Assembly: GCA_023386795.1 (NCBI GenBank)
Contig: JAEWJB010000173.1
Location: 1-35,489 of the forward strand
Source: Pseudomonadota bacterium
GTDB taxonomy: Bacteria > Pseudomonadota > Gammaproteobacteria > Xanthomonadales > Xanthomonadaceae
DNA: 35,489 bases
Reading direction: 5' to 3'
Below the pieces are notes generated by a model, which saw only the letters and a list, made by a program, of their open reading frames with translations, was not told where the DNA came from and did no database searches. A program made the position numbers and the translations under genes. Below, one piece after another: positions 16,200 through 24,400 of the stretch (the first letter of the stretch is position 1; every line of letters starts with the position of its first letter).

Positions 16200-16949
16200 G
16201 TGCCCGTCCAATTCCCCCTCAAGCTCGTCGACCGCCGCATGATCGCGCCCACGGTCGGCCACTATCGTTTCGTCCGCGATGACGGCCAGCCCCTGGATTT
16301 CCAGCCCGGCCAGTTCATCCAGGTCCATTTCGAATACGCCGACGGCACCCCCGCCAAGCGCAGCTATTCGCTGGCGACCATCCATGACCACGCGCTGGGG
16401 CCGGGCGAAGCGGTGGAGATCGCCGTCAGCTTCGTGCCCGGCGGCGCAGCCACCGCGCTGTTCGAGGCCCTGGCCCCCGGCCACCCCCTGCAGGCCAGCG
16501 GGCCCTATGGGCGCTTCTGCCTGCAGCCGGGCGACCACAACCAGCGCTACCTGCTGATCGCCACCGGCACCGGCGTCACCCCGTACCGCTCGATGCTGCC
16601 GCTGCTGGCCCAGGCCATTGCCGAGCGCGGCATCGAGGTGGTGCTGCTGCAGGGCGCGCGCAATGATGAGGAATTGCTGTACGGCGAGGACTTCCGCGCC
16701 TTCGCCGACGCGCACCCGGCGTTCCGCTACGTGCCGTGCTACTCGCGCGGCATTCCTGACGGCGCCCACCCGGACGCGCGCCACGGCTACGTGCAGCAAT
16801 ACCTGCCGGAGTTCGCCCCGGACCCGGCACGCGACATCGTCTACCTGTGTGGCAACCCCAACATGGTCGATGCCTGCTTCGAGGCACTGAAGGAAGCCGG
16901 CCTGCCGGGCGCGCAGATTCGTCGCGAGAAGTACGTCAGCAGCAAGTGA
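16200..16949 (+). CDS. fpr: ferredoxin-NADP(+) reductase-like flavoprotein
   Basis: Encodes 249 residues, the length of bacterial Fpr (248). The FAD domain shows QPGQFIQVHF and the FAD-binding RSYSLAT (54-60), with GPYGRF about residue 101. The NAD(P) domain shows ATGTGVTPYRSML (121-133) and CGNPNM (217-222). Such enzymes pass electrons between NADPH and ferredoxin or flavodoxin in the cytoplasm. The GTG at 16200 is chosen because family homology starts there (VPVQFPLKLVD); no ribosome site is evident and ATG 16239 is inside the first strand. The C-terminus EKYVSSK differs from the Tyr/Trp end of E. coli Fpr, so another FNR-superfamily reductase is possible. Confidence 0.75.
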   Translation: MPVQFPLKLVDRRMIAPTVGHYRFVRDDGQPLDFQPGQFIQVHFEYADGTPAKRSYSLATIHDHALGPGEAVEIAVSFVPGGAATALFEALAPGHPLQASGPYGRFCLQPGDHNQRYLLIATGTGVTPYRSMLPLLAQAIAERGIEVVLLQGARNDEELLYGEDFRAFADAHPAFRYVPCYSRGIPDGAHPDARHGYVQQYLPEFAPDPARDIVYLCGNPNMVDACFEALKEAGLPGAQIRREKYVSSK

Positions 16950-16970
16950 GCCTTCACTCCGCGTGGGCGA

Positions 16971-16987
16971 GGGCCGGTATCCGGCCC
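16971..16987. terminator. hairpin between convergent genes
   Basis: GGGCCGG-TAT-CCGGCCC is a 7-bp stem in the 42-bp gap between the flavoprotein and the receptor-like gene. No T tract; a weak bidirectional terminator candidate. Confidence 0.35.
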
Positions 16988-16991
16988 GGCC

Positions 16992-18338
16992 TCATGCAGC
17001 GGCCGGCACGCCCGGCCGGCGTAATGCCCGCCGGGCCTGCCAGAGGATGAGCCCGAACAACACGGCGACGAAAGCGGCGTAGGTGTACTGCCCGCGTGCC
17101 ACGCCGACGCCGTACGGGAACCAGATGCCGGGGACGCCGAGCGCGCTGACTTCGCCCGCGAACAGCCCCACGCCGACGAGTAGCGCGGCCAACGCCGCCA
17201 CGCCCCCGGCCAGCGTCGGCGATCGGCGCAGGCCCATGCCCAGCACCCCCAGGTACAACGCCGCGTCGACCAGGCGTACTGCCTTCACCAGCCCATTGGC
17301 GGTACTGCCCAGGCCCGCCGCCGCCTCCGTCAGGAACCACGGCCGTCCGACCAGTGCCAGGGCGACATGGACGCCGGCCAGCGCGATGACAGCGGCGGGG
17401 AGCCAGCGCGGTTGCCGCACGCCAAACCATTCACGCCACGCCAGGATCCAGGCGGCGATCGTGAGGGGACGCAGGACCACCGCCGTGGCGATGTCGTAGC
17501 CACGCAGGCTTTGCCACGGTGTCCAGGCGTAGGTCACCTGGTTGATGCGCAGTGCGGCAAGCAGCAGCAGCGCGCAGACCAGCCAGGCGCGCCGCCGGCC
17601 GTCGCCCGCCGGTATCGCCAGCGCCATGATCGCCAGCAGCACGAAGGCGAAGGGTTCGACCGCATCCACGACATAACCCTTGAATGTCCGTAGCCACTGC
17701 ACCTCATGCAACTGCGCGATGCCCCCGGCGGTGCCGAGGGTCGGCGCGACGTGCACGCCACCGGTGTCGCTGCCCGCGTCGGCAGGGTCCATCCACACGC
17801 GCATCGCCAGGTGATAGGTGCGCGGGCCCGGCGTCGCGGGCGTGGGCAGCGCAAACACGCTGGGCCGGACGCTGTAGGCGCGCGGCGTCTCGCTGGCAAA
17901 ATCGCCGGGTCCGCCCGCGGGTTTCCCGTCCACGTAAAGCTGGTAGGTGGAGTCGACCAGGGTCGGTCCGGCGAGCGCCAGCGCCTCCCCGCGCGCTGCG
18001 TCCACGGTGACGTCCAGCCGGTACCAGGCGAAGCCGTGGTAGCCGGCATGGCCGCGCTGGTTCCAGCCGGCCACATAGCCCGGCAGCCCCACGTCGCCAT
18101 CGTGGGACCCGGGCTCGGCCGCCAGGTCGACCGTTTCCCAGTCGGCGTCGTCGAAATCCACGGCGGCCCAGCGCAGGTCGTCGCCGAGGTGGAATCGCCA
18201 GGGGCCGATGAGCTCGACCATCGCCGGCCCCACGCTTAGCGTCGCCTCGCGTGGCTGTGGAGAAGCGGAGGCCATCGAGACCGCGCACATCCATCCGAAC
18301 AGGACGCAGCAGCGCCCGAATACCCCCGGCAGTCGCAT
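16992..18338 (-). CDS. receptor-like membrane protein: jelly-roll sensor domain plus about eight membrane helices, no output domain
   Basis: Encodes 448 residues. A signal peptide (MRLPGVFGRCCVLFGWM, ending about ASASP) is followed by an extracytoplasmic beta domain (about 30-215) resembling the sugar-binding domain of family 2 glycosidases, with WRFHLGDDLRWAAVDFDDA and AWYRLDVTV. Then come about eight hydrophobic segments (about 220-440), ending in a short basic tail RRALRRPG. This is the layout of 7TM receptors with a diverse intracellular module, but no GGDEF, kinase or phosphatase domain follows. ATG 18338 has GGGAGG five bases upstream. The partner and ligand are unknown. Confidence 0.7.
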   Translation of the reverse strand: MRLPGVFGRCCVLFGWMCAVSMASASPQPREATLSVGPAMVELIGPWRFHLGDDLRWAAVDFDDADWETVDLAAEPGSHDGDVGLPGYVAGWNQRGHAGYHGFAWYRLDVTVDAARGEALALAGPTLVDSTYQLYVDGKPAGGPGDFASETPRAYSVRPSVFALPTPATPGPRTYHLAMRVWMDPADAGSDTGGVHVAPTLGTAGGIAQLHEVQWLRTFKGYVVDAVEPFAFVLLAIMALAIPAGDGRRRAWLVCALLLLAALRINQVTYAWTPWQSLRGYDIATAVVLRPLTIAAWILAWREWFGVRQPRWLPAAVIALAGVHVALALVGRPWFLTEAAAGLGSTANGLVKAVRLVDAALYLGVLGMGLRRSPTLAGGVAALAALLVGVGLFAGEVSALGVPGIWFPYGVGVARGQYTYAAFVAVLFGLILWQARRALRRPGVPAAA

Positions 18339-18491
18339 CGAATCCCTCCCAAGATCGGCCGCCGCGAGTCTAGGCGACTGCGCGCGCACGCGCACGAAAG
18401 GGCGTGGGTGGCGCGCACTGTTGCGGTCGTGGCCTCGACTTGCGCGGTGTTGCCATGCAGCATTACCAATCCCCACGTCGATTCCCCCGCG

Positions 18492-19697
18492 ATGAACCAT
18501 GCTCCCGAGGCGCTTGCCTCGCGGCTTACTGCCGCCCAACGCCTGCTGATCCTCATTGCGCTCTCGCTGGGCGGGTTCGCCATCGGCACCAGCGAATTCG
18601 CCAGCATGGGGCTGATGCTGGAGATCAGCCGTGGCCTGGGCATCAGCGAGAGCCAGGTCGGGCACCTGATCAGCGCGTATGCCGTCGGCGTGGTGGTCGG
18701 CGCGCCGGTGCTCGCCTTCGCGGGCGCGCGGCTGCCGCGACGCACGCTGTTGCTCCTGCTGATGGGTTTCTACGCAGTGGGCAACCTGGGCAGCGCGCTG
18801 GCGCCGAACTACGAGATCGCGCTGCTGGCGCGGTTCGTCGCCGGCCTACCGCATGGTGCGTACTTCGGCGTGGCGATGCTGGTGGCCGCCGCGATCAGCC
18901 CGCCCGAACAACGCGGCGCGGCGGTCTCCAAGGTACTGCTCGGTTTGTCGGTGGCCATCCTGGTGGGCAACCCGCTGACCACCTGGCTGGGCCAGCACGC
19001 CAGCTGGCGCATCGCTTTCGGCCTGGTGAGCGTGCTGGCGGTGATTACCGTGGCGTTGATCGCGCGCTTCCTCGCCCCGGACCCCAACGAGCCACGCACC
19101 ACGCCGATGCGCGAGCTGAAGGCATTCAATCGCCCGCAGGTATGGCTGGCGCTGGCGATCGGCGCGATTGGTTTCGCGGGCATGTTCTGCGTGTTCACCT
19201 ATCTTTCGCCAACGCTGGTGCGCGTGACCGGCGTATCGGAAAGCTGGATGCCGCTGGCCGTGGGCGCCTTCGGCATCGGCGCGCTGATCAGCAATTTCGC
19301 CGGCGGCTGGCTGGTGGACCGCTTCCAGTTCCGCGCGGCGGGTCTGGTGCTGGTGTGGTCGATCGCGGTGTTGCTGTTGTATCCACTGGCCGCGCACAGC
19401 CTATGGAGCGTGCTGATCGCGGTGGTGGCCGTGGGCACGATGGGCGCGCTCGCGGTGATCCTGCAGACGCGGCTGATGGATGCGGCCGGCGAGGCCCAGA
19501 CGCTGGCGGCCGCTTCCAACCACGCAGCGTTCAATACCGCCAACGCGCTCGGTCCATGGCTGGGTGGGATGGCGATCGATGCGGGACACAGCCCGGCATC
19601 GACCGGCTATGTGGGTGCGGCGACGGCGGTGATCGGCCTGCTGCTCTGGGCGGTAGCGGTGTGGTGGGAGCGGCGGGGCGTCGCGCGCATTAGCTGA
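18492..19697 (+). CDS. MFS transporter, DHA1 (AraJ/YdhP-like) exporter
   Basis: Encodes 401 residues with 12 membrane helices. Typical DHA1 traits: GTSEFASMG in helix 1, the motif A region AGARLPRRTLL between helices 2 and 3, and the AraJ-like ARFVAGLPHGAYFGVA followed by PPEQRGAAVSK. Members export sugars or drugs by proton antiport in the inner membrane; the substrate here cannot be told. ATG 18492 begins the conserved part; there is no clear ribosome site, and an in-frame GTG at 18408 would add 28 residues. It is divergent from the receptor-like gene (153-bp gap) and is the last core gene before the A+T-richer island. Confidence 0.85.
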   Translation: MNHAPEALASRLTAAQRLLILIALSLGGFAIGTSEFASMGLMLEISRGLGISESQVGHLISAYAVGVVVGAPVLAFAGARLPRRTLLLLLMGFYAVGNLGSALAPNYEIALLARFVAGLPHGAYFGVAMLVAAAISPPEQRGAAVSKVLLGLSVAILVGNPLTTWLGQHASWRIAFGLVSVLAVITVALIARFLAPDPNEPRTTPMRELKAFNRPQVWLALAIGAIGFAGMFCVFTYLSPTLVRVTGVSESWMPLAVGAFGIGALISNFAGGWLVDRFQFRAAGLVLVWSIAVLLLYPLAAHSLWSVLIAVVAVGTMGALAVILQTRLMDAAGEAQTLAAASNHAAFNTANALGPWLGGMAIDAGHSPASTGYVGAATAVIGLLLWAVAVWWERRGVARIS

Positions 19698-20180
19698 CGC
19701 TGGGCAGAAGGGCATAGTTTGTGCTGCCACACCCAGCGAAGTTTGTATGCAAGGACACCATGCGAGCTTATTGGTGCGCCATATGACGGAGCATAGTTTG
19801 TAGAAAACCCATATTTTCATGGGCATATGTGGGACAGGGAGCCCGTTCCCCAACACCATAGTTTGCATCGCACAGATGGTGGACCTTAGCGAACGAGGAT
19901 CGGGCGGCCAAGCGATTCGGTGACGACCTGCGCGGCCTGGTAGCCGTGGAACGGCCGGCCGAGATCGATCAGTCTCGAGACTGTGAACGTGCCTTGTGGA
20001 TCCCCTAAGTGCGCGGCCGGCGCAAAGGTAGGTGCTGCCACCGAAATGATCGAGCAGAGCGCAAAGCCAAGCGTGATGGCAATGGCGATGGAGCTGGGCG
20101 ACAGGCCCCCGCGTGGGCAGCCGCCGGCAAAGCTAAAGACTAGTCGAAATGGCGAACAGGGCAGCCGGGACGCTCGCGGC
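19698..20180. other. left non-coding margin of the island, with AGTTTGT motifs
   Basis: 483 bp with no convincing gene. It holds four copies of an AGTTTG motif (see the repeat entry) and a small hairpin CCCAT/ATGGG at 19808-19823. A minus-strand frame ending at 19886 is open for about 95 codons but has no start codon or ribosome site, so it may be a decayed gene end. Base composition changes here from core-like to A+T-richer. Confidence 0.5.
19713..19866 (+). repeat. four copies of an AGTTTGT motif, left margin
   Basis: CATAGTTTGT at 19713-19722, GAAGTTTGTATGC at 19738-19750, CATAGTTTGTA at 19792-19802 and CCATAGTTTGC at 19856-19866, all in the same orientation. The same motif recurs at the right margin (28282-28344), there also inverted. 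It looks like repeated protein-binding sites or remains of element ends. Confidence 0.55.
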
Positions 20181-20420
20181 CTAGGTTTGTTGCGCTCGCA
20201 GGGACTTCACTTCCTCCGCAAGCTCTGATACCAGTTTCATGAACTCTTCGAGTGGAACTGCGAGCGGAACTATGGGCATCCTGAACTCGAAGAAAAACTC
20301 CAATTCCAGCTGCGCTTTTTCAGCCCTAATCCTGCAAACCAACTGCCCCTCGTACGATATCTCCGCGGCAAGATATTCGTACTCTACAGGGCTCACAAAG
20401 TCGACGGTGAAATTGCTCAT
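20181..20420 (-). CDS. putative immunity protein of the Rhs toxin
   Basis: Encodes 79 residues without a signal peptide, so it is cytoplasmic. It is acidic and beta-rich at the start (FTVDFVSPVEYEYLAAEISY), with a C-terminal helix LEEFMKLVSELAEEVKSL. The pattern (EISYEGQ, then an acidic LELEFFFEF and PLEEF) resembles small proteins I know beside Rhs and CdiA toxins. Its ATG overlaps the stop of the preceding toxin-like gene by 4 bp (ATGA), with GGTGAGGG just upstream, so it should be made in step with that protein, as expected of a toxin-immunity pair. Function is inferred from position and shape. Confidence 0.6.
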   Translation of the reverse strand: MSNFTVDFVSPVEYEYLAAEISYEGQLVCRIRAEKAQLELEFFFEFRMPIVPLAVPLEEFMKLVSELAEEVKSLRAQQT

Positions 20421-21304
20421 TCCCTCACCTTTCTAGGATCTAAGACAGTATTGAAGCTTCCGTCCTTGTTGAAGCGTATCCCCTGACCATCCTTACCTAC
20501 TCTGATTTCGAACCCACCGCCTGCCAGTTCCTCTCTCACAGCATTCTTATTGCTTAAGACACTTCGAACCATCTTCTCCGCTTGAGCGTTCTTCTCAGCC
20601 ACCGTTCCCGTCAATTTTCCCCACGTACCGCCAATGCGCTGCGAATGGGACTCGATCTTCCGAGCTGCGACCGATAGACCATTCCTGAATTCTACATTGG
20701 CGGCCGCCACCAAACGCTCTACACGTCGCGCCTGGATGCCCAACCGCAGGACATTTCCGCCGAGCATTAGCAAACGCTCTGCTGGAATGAACGAGGCCGT
20801 CATCTCGAGCTCAGCTCTCGCCAATTGCCCACCGGCCTCACGCATACATCCGTTGTCGCCCCCGCACGCTTCACTCATTGCAGGCAGTACATTGGAAGAG
20901 CCGGTAATTGACCAACTCTCCCTTCCATCCGGATCTATAAATCGATAGGGATTTCGGAACGCATAGGAGTAGCGATTGAAAGAGCGAGGGTCTCCGTTGT
21001 CCGCTATTGAGACCGGGTCAACGCTAATGAAGTTTCCGAGCTCAGGATCGAAATAGCGCTGATCCATATAGCTCATCCTGGAAGCCGCATCGGAAACCTG
21101 CCCTGCATAACCTGGTCCGTCAGCGAGAACGCGATTCAACAGAAGTCCGTATGGCTCATACTCGCTGCGCTCAATAACGTTTCCGTTGGCATCAGTGATG
21201 GCTGCTGGCGAGCCCAATGCGTCGGTGTGGTAATACACGACATCTTGGGCGTGCGCGCTAACCGATGAGATGAGCGTAAGCAATATTAGAATGATTTGCT
21301 TCAT
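20417..21304 (-). CDS. stand-alone Rhs C-terminal core with its own signal peptide and a toxin-like domain
   Basis: Encodes 295 residues. Residues 1-19 are a Sec signal peptide (MKQIILILLTLISSVSAHA). Residues 22-130 are the conserved end of Rhs proteins (YYHTDALGSP, SEYEPYG, YMDQRYFDPELGNFISVDP), closing with the DPDGR processing motif (124-128). Residues 131-295 are variable: an Ala/Arg-rich helical part, then a C-terminal segment with FEIRVGKDGQGIRFNKDGSF. By analogy with Rhs proteins this tip would be a toxin, released after DPDGR, but I cannot assign a family. A perfect AGGAGGT lies eight bases before ATG 21304, so it is a real separate gene, 98 bp after the large Rhs gene. Confidence 0.8.
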   Translation of the reverse strand: MKQIILILLTLISSVSAHAQDVVYYHTDALGSPAAITDANGNVIERSEYEPYGLLLNRVLADGPGYAGQVSDAASRMSYMDQRYFDPELGNFISVDPVSIADNGDPRSFNRYSYAFRNPYRFIDPDGRESWSITGSSNVLPAMSEACGGDNGCMREAGGQLARAELEMTASFIPAERLLMLGGNVLRLGIQARRVERLVAAANVEFRNGLSVAARKIESHSQRIGGTWGKLTGTVAEKNAQAEKMVRSVLSNKNAVREELAGGGFEIRVGKDGQGIRFNKDGSFNTVLDPRKVRE

Positions 21305-21402
21305 GCTGCCGACCTCCTAGCTATGACTAGCCTCGAACGAACGGTTCCTCGTCGGCAACCCTTGTCGGAGGAGATGGGCCCTCGCCACTGAATCGCATTC
21401 AT

Positions 21403-24400
21403 TCAGAGCTCCTGTGCAACAACGGAGGCGGACCAAGCGGAACAGACGCCCTGTTTGCACGCCCTCACCTTGTAAGAGCCCGTTGGCGTACCGCTTATGG
21501 TCATCGTGGCGCGAGTCAGTGGGCCGCTATAGCCCCACAACCCATCCAACTCATAGTTGTCCGCGCCCGCAGACGCATTCCACGATGCGCGGTACTTAAC
21601 AACGTTATTGACGGGCCTGGGGTAGGTCACCAAAAGCCCTGTCGGCACAGGAGGAGGTAGGACGACGGAAATGCTAACCGCCGCAGAGTAAACACTACTG
21701 CAACCGGCCACGTTGCACGCCCGTACGCGATACAGATATGTCCCGTCTCCTTTGCCAGACGCGCTCGCGCCCAGTTCCGACGTGGTGATAAACGCGTGCC
21801 AGCTCGCACCAGAATCCGTGCTTTCGTCAACCTGATAGTTGATCGACGTCTGCACGGAGGTCCAGCTCATGCCATAGCTGCCGTTAGTGCTTGTAGCCGG
21901 AATGGACAGAGTAGGAGCAGTTGTCGGCGGCAAGATCACTACGACGGTGGCCACGGAAGACCATGGCCCACATCCTGTTGAGTTGCACGCCCTTACCTGA
22001 TAGCGATAGCTAGCCGAACCCTTTCCGGAGATCAAGATGCTCGTGGGTGCTAGCACACCAACGTCGGCAAATGCGCCGGAGCTCATGCTCTCTTGAACCA
22101 CGTACCAAGCCGCGCCCACTACGGATGTCCAAGTAACCGTGTAGGTGCCCGTATAGCTACTCGACGGAGCCGAAGGCGTTGGTGCACCCGTCGGGGCCAG
22201 CAGGACAGTGATCGATGCCAAGCTGGAATACGGCCCGCAGTCGATCGCATTGCAAGCCCGCACGCGATACGTGTACGTGCCCGAGCCCTTTCCGCTTGCA
22301 GGCCAAGACAAGGCGCTGCCGTTGTATCGCTGAGTCCAGTTGCCTCCCCCGTCAGCGCTCTCTTCTAGTTCGTAGCGGCTTGCCAGAGCAACCGCACTCC
22401 AGGACACGGTGTAGCTACCCGTGGTGTTGTTGGCAGGTCCCGGTACGGTTAGAGCCGGCGCCGTCTGGGGTGGCAGAGAGACGGTGGTAGTGACAACTGC
22501 CGAATACGGTCCTGCCCCATTCGGGTTACTGGCCAATGCGCGGTAGCTATACGTGCCGTTTGTCTTGCCACTCACAGGCGCACTGGTGGCTGGACCGCTA
22601 TAGACCTGGGTCCAGGTAGAACCACCATTGACGCTCTCCTCAAGCGTGTAACTGGTTGCCGTCGCCACGGCGGTCCAGCTTACTGAGTAGCCACCCGTGT
22701 TATTCGTGACTGGAACTGTCAACGTCGGACTCGACACAGGCGGACGTGCCACTGTGGTGCTGCCAACACTGGAAAGTGGTCCGCAGCCACCACGATTACA
22801 TGCAGATACGCGATAAGAATAGGTGCCACCTAGACGCCCGGCGACCTGGCTAGTCGTGTCATTGGCATTTGATATCTGGTTCCAACTGGCGCCGCCATCG
22901 CTGCTCTCTTCCAGCTTGTAGGAGCTAGCGGTGGCCACGCTGCTCCAGCTGATCGTATACGCCCCAGTGGAGTTGCTGGCGGGCGCGCTCAGCGTTGGCG
23001 CCGAGGTGGGAGCGGGAGGAAGTGGTCCGGTATAGTTGGATACTCCCGCCACCAGAGACCCCGCAAGATACACGTAAGCGGTGGTCTTACCTTGGCGCTG
23101 ATCATCGGCATATAGCAGCTGACCACTCTGGCTGTAGAAGCTACGCTTGGCGCCCGTCGTGAAATCTAGGACGCGACGGCCAGCGCCGTCATACAGGTAG
23201 TTGGCGCGCCCCACGACTTCGCGTAGACGGTTGCCGTAATCAAACCTGAAGTTGGTGCCGCTCTTGTTCTTCAGGTTGCCCTGTTCGTCGTAGTCCAGGC
23301 CGCCTACGGTCGCGCCGCCGCTCATGATATTTTGCAGCTGGTTTCGTGCGTTGTAGACGTAGCTCCAGTCGCGCCCCTTGATATTCACTGACTTCAGATT
23401 GTCCAGCACATCGTAGCTGTAGGCAGCAGGACTACCGCCAAACATGGCCGACTGGGCGGTCAACAATCGGTCCAGCCCGTCGTATGTCATCGCTCGGGTC
23501 TGACGACCGCTTGCGTAGTCGGTGACATTGGAGACATTGCCAGCCTGGTCATAAGCGTAGGCCATGTCCAGCGGGTATCCGCCACCCGTATCGCTGCTGC
23601 GCGCGGGTAACTGGCGGGCGTTCTGCACCATGGAGTGCACGATGCCATTGCCATATGTGAACTGCTTGACCGCACCGTTGGGGAAATAGCTCACTCCTGT
23701 GGCATAGCTACCCGCTTTGGTTGGTTGCCCCATGGCATTGGGAGCAAAGTCAAGATTCAAATCTGGAGAGATCTGCGTAGCCAGACTGCCATTCGCGTCA
23801 TAGCCATAGCCTACAGACCAATCCACGTCGCCCCATTGCAGGCGCTCTCCAGTGGGAAAACGTCTGCGGTTATAGCTGTAGGTTGTCGTGACGAGATTGC
23901 CGGCCGGATCATTACTGGCCATGGCCTGCAACTTGCCATCCGGGTAGTAGTTGTAAGTGGTGATGAAAGTGCCGGGAAGCGGGCTGCCCTGGACCTGCTG
24001 ATCCAGGTAAGAGAGCGATTTGATCTGGTTACGAGCATCGTACGTGCGGCTGACCTTACGGACGGCTACGGCGGTGGTCGTGCCGTTGGCCTCGCAGGCC
24101 TGGTCCACGGGCAGCCCAGATGCAGACCACGCTAGGTTACCAGCGCCGTCGTAACCACTCAGCGTGGCGCCCGATTCGGGTTCTACACTGCGACACAGCT
24201 GCTGGTAGCTGTCATAGCTGTAGCTGCGGGCAACTGCCAGGGAACCGTCGGCGTTGCGGCGAGTGATGGTGAGCGGCTTTCCGTGTTCATCACGGTCAAT
24301 GTCTAAGTAGACACCTTCTGGCAAACTGAAGCTCACCGGCCAATCAGTGCTGGGCGTGTCGTAAGCCATGTAGCCAATTACGGTTGCCTTCAGGCGCGGA

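Noticed and set aside
19886..20180. Minus-strand open frame of about 95 codons ending ...TESLGRPILVR
   Set aside because: No start codon or ribosome site and no recognised family; at most a gene remnant.
19983..20228. Plus-strand 81-codon frame in the left island margin
   Set aside because: No ribosome site, composition of a random frame, and it runs into the end of the antisense immunity gene.
21305..21402. Frameshift or sequencing error splitting one Rhs gene in two
   Set aside because: The second gene has its own signal peptide and a perfect AGGAGGT, there is a 98-bp gap, and the first gene ends after six full repeats; a simple frameshift cannot give this.
21406..23020. CRISPR-like or satellite repeat array
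   Set aside because: The roughly 270-bp units are in frame and code for FN3-like domains; there are no short identical repeats with unique spacers.
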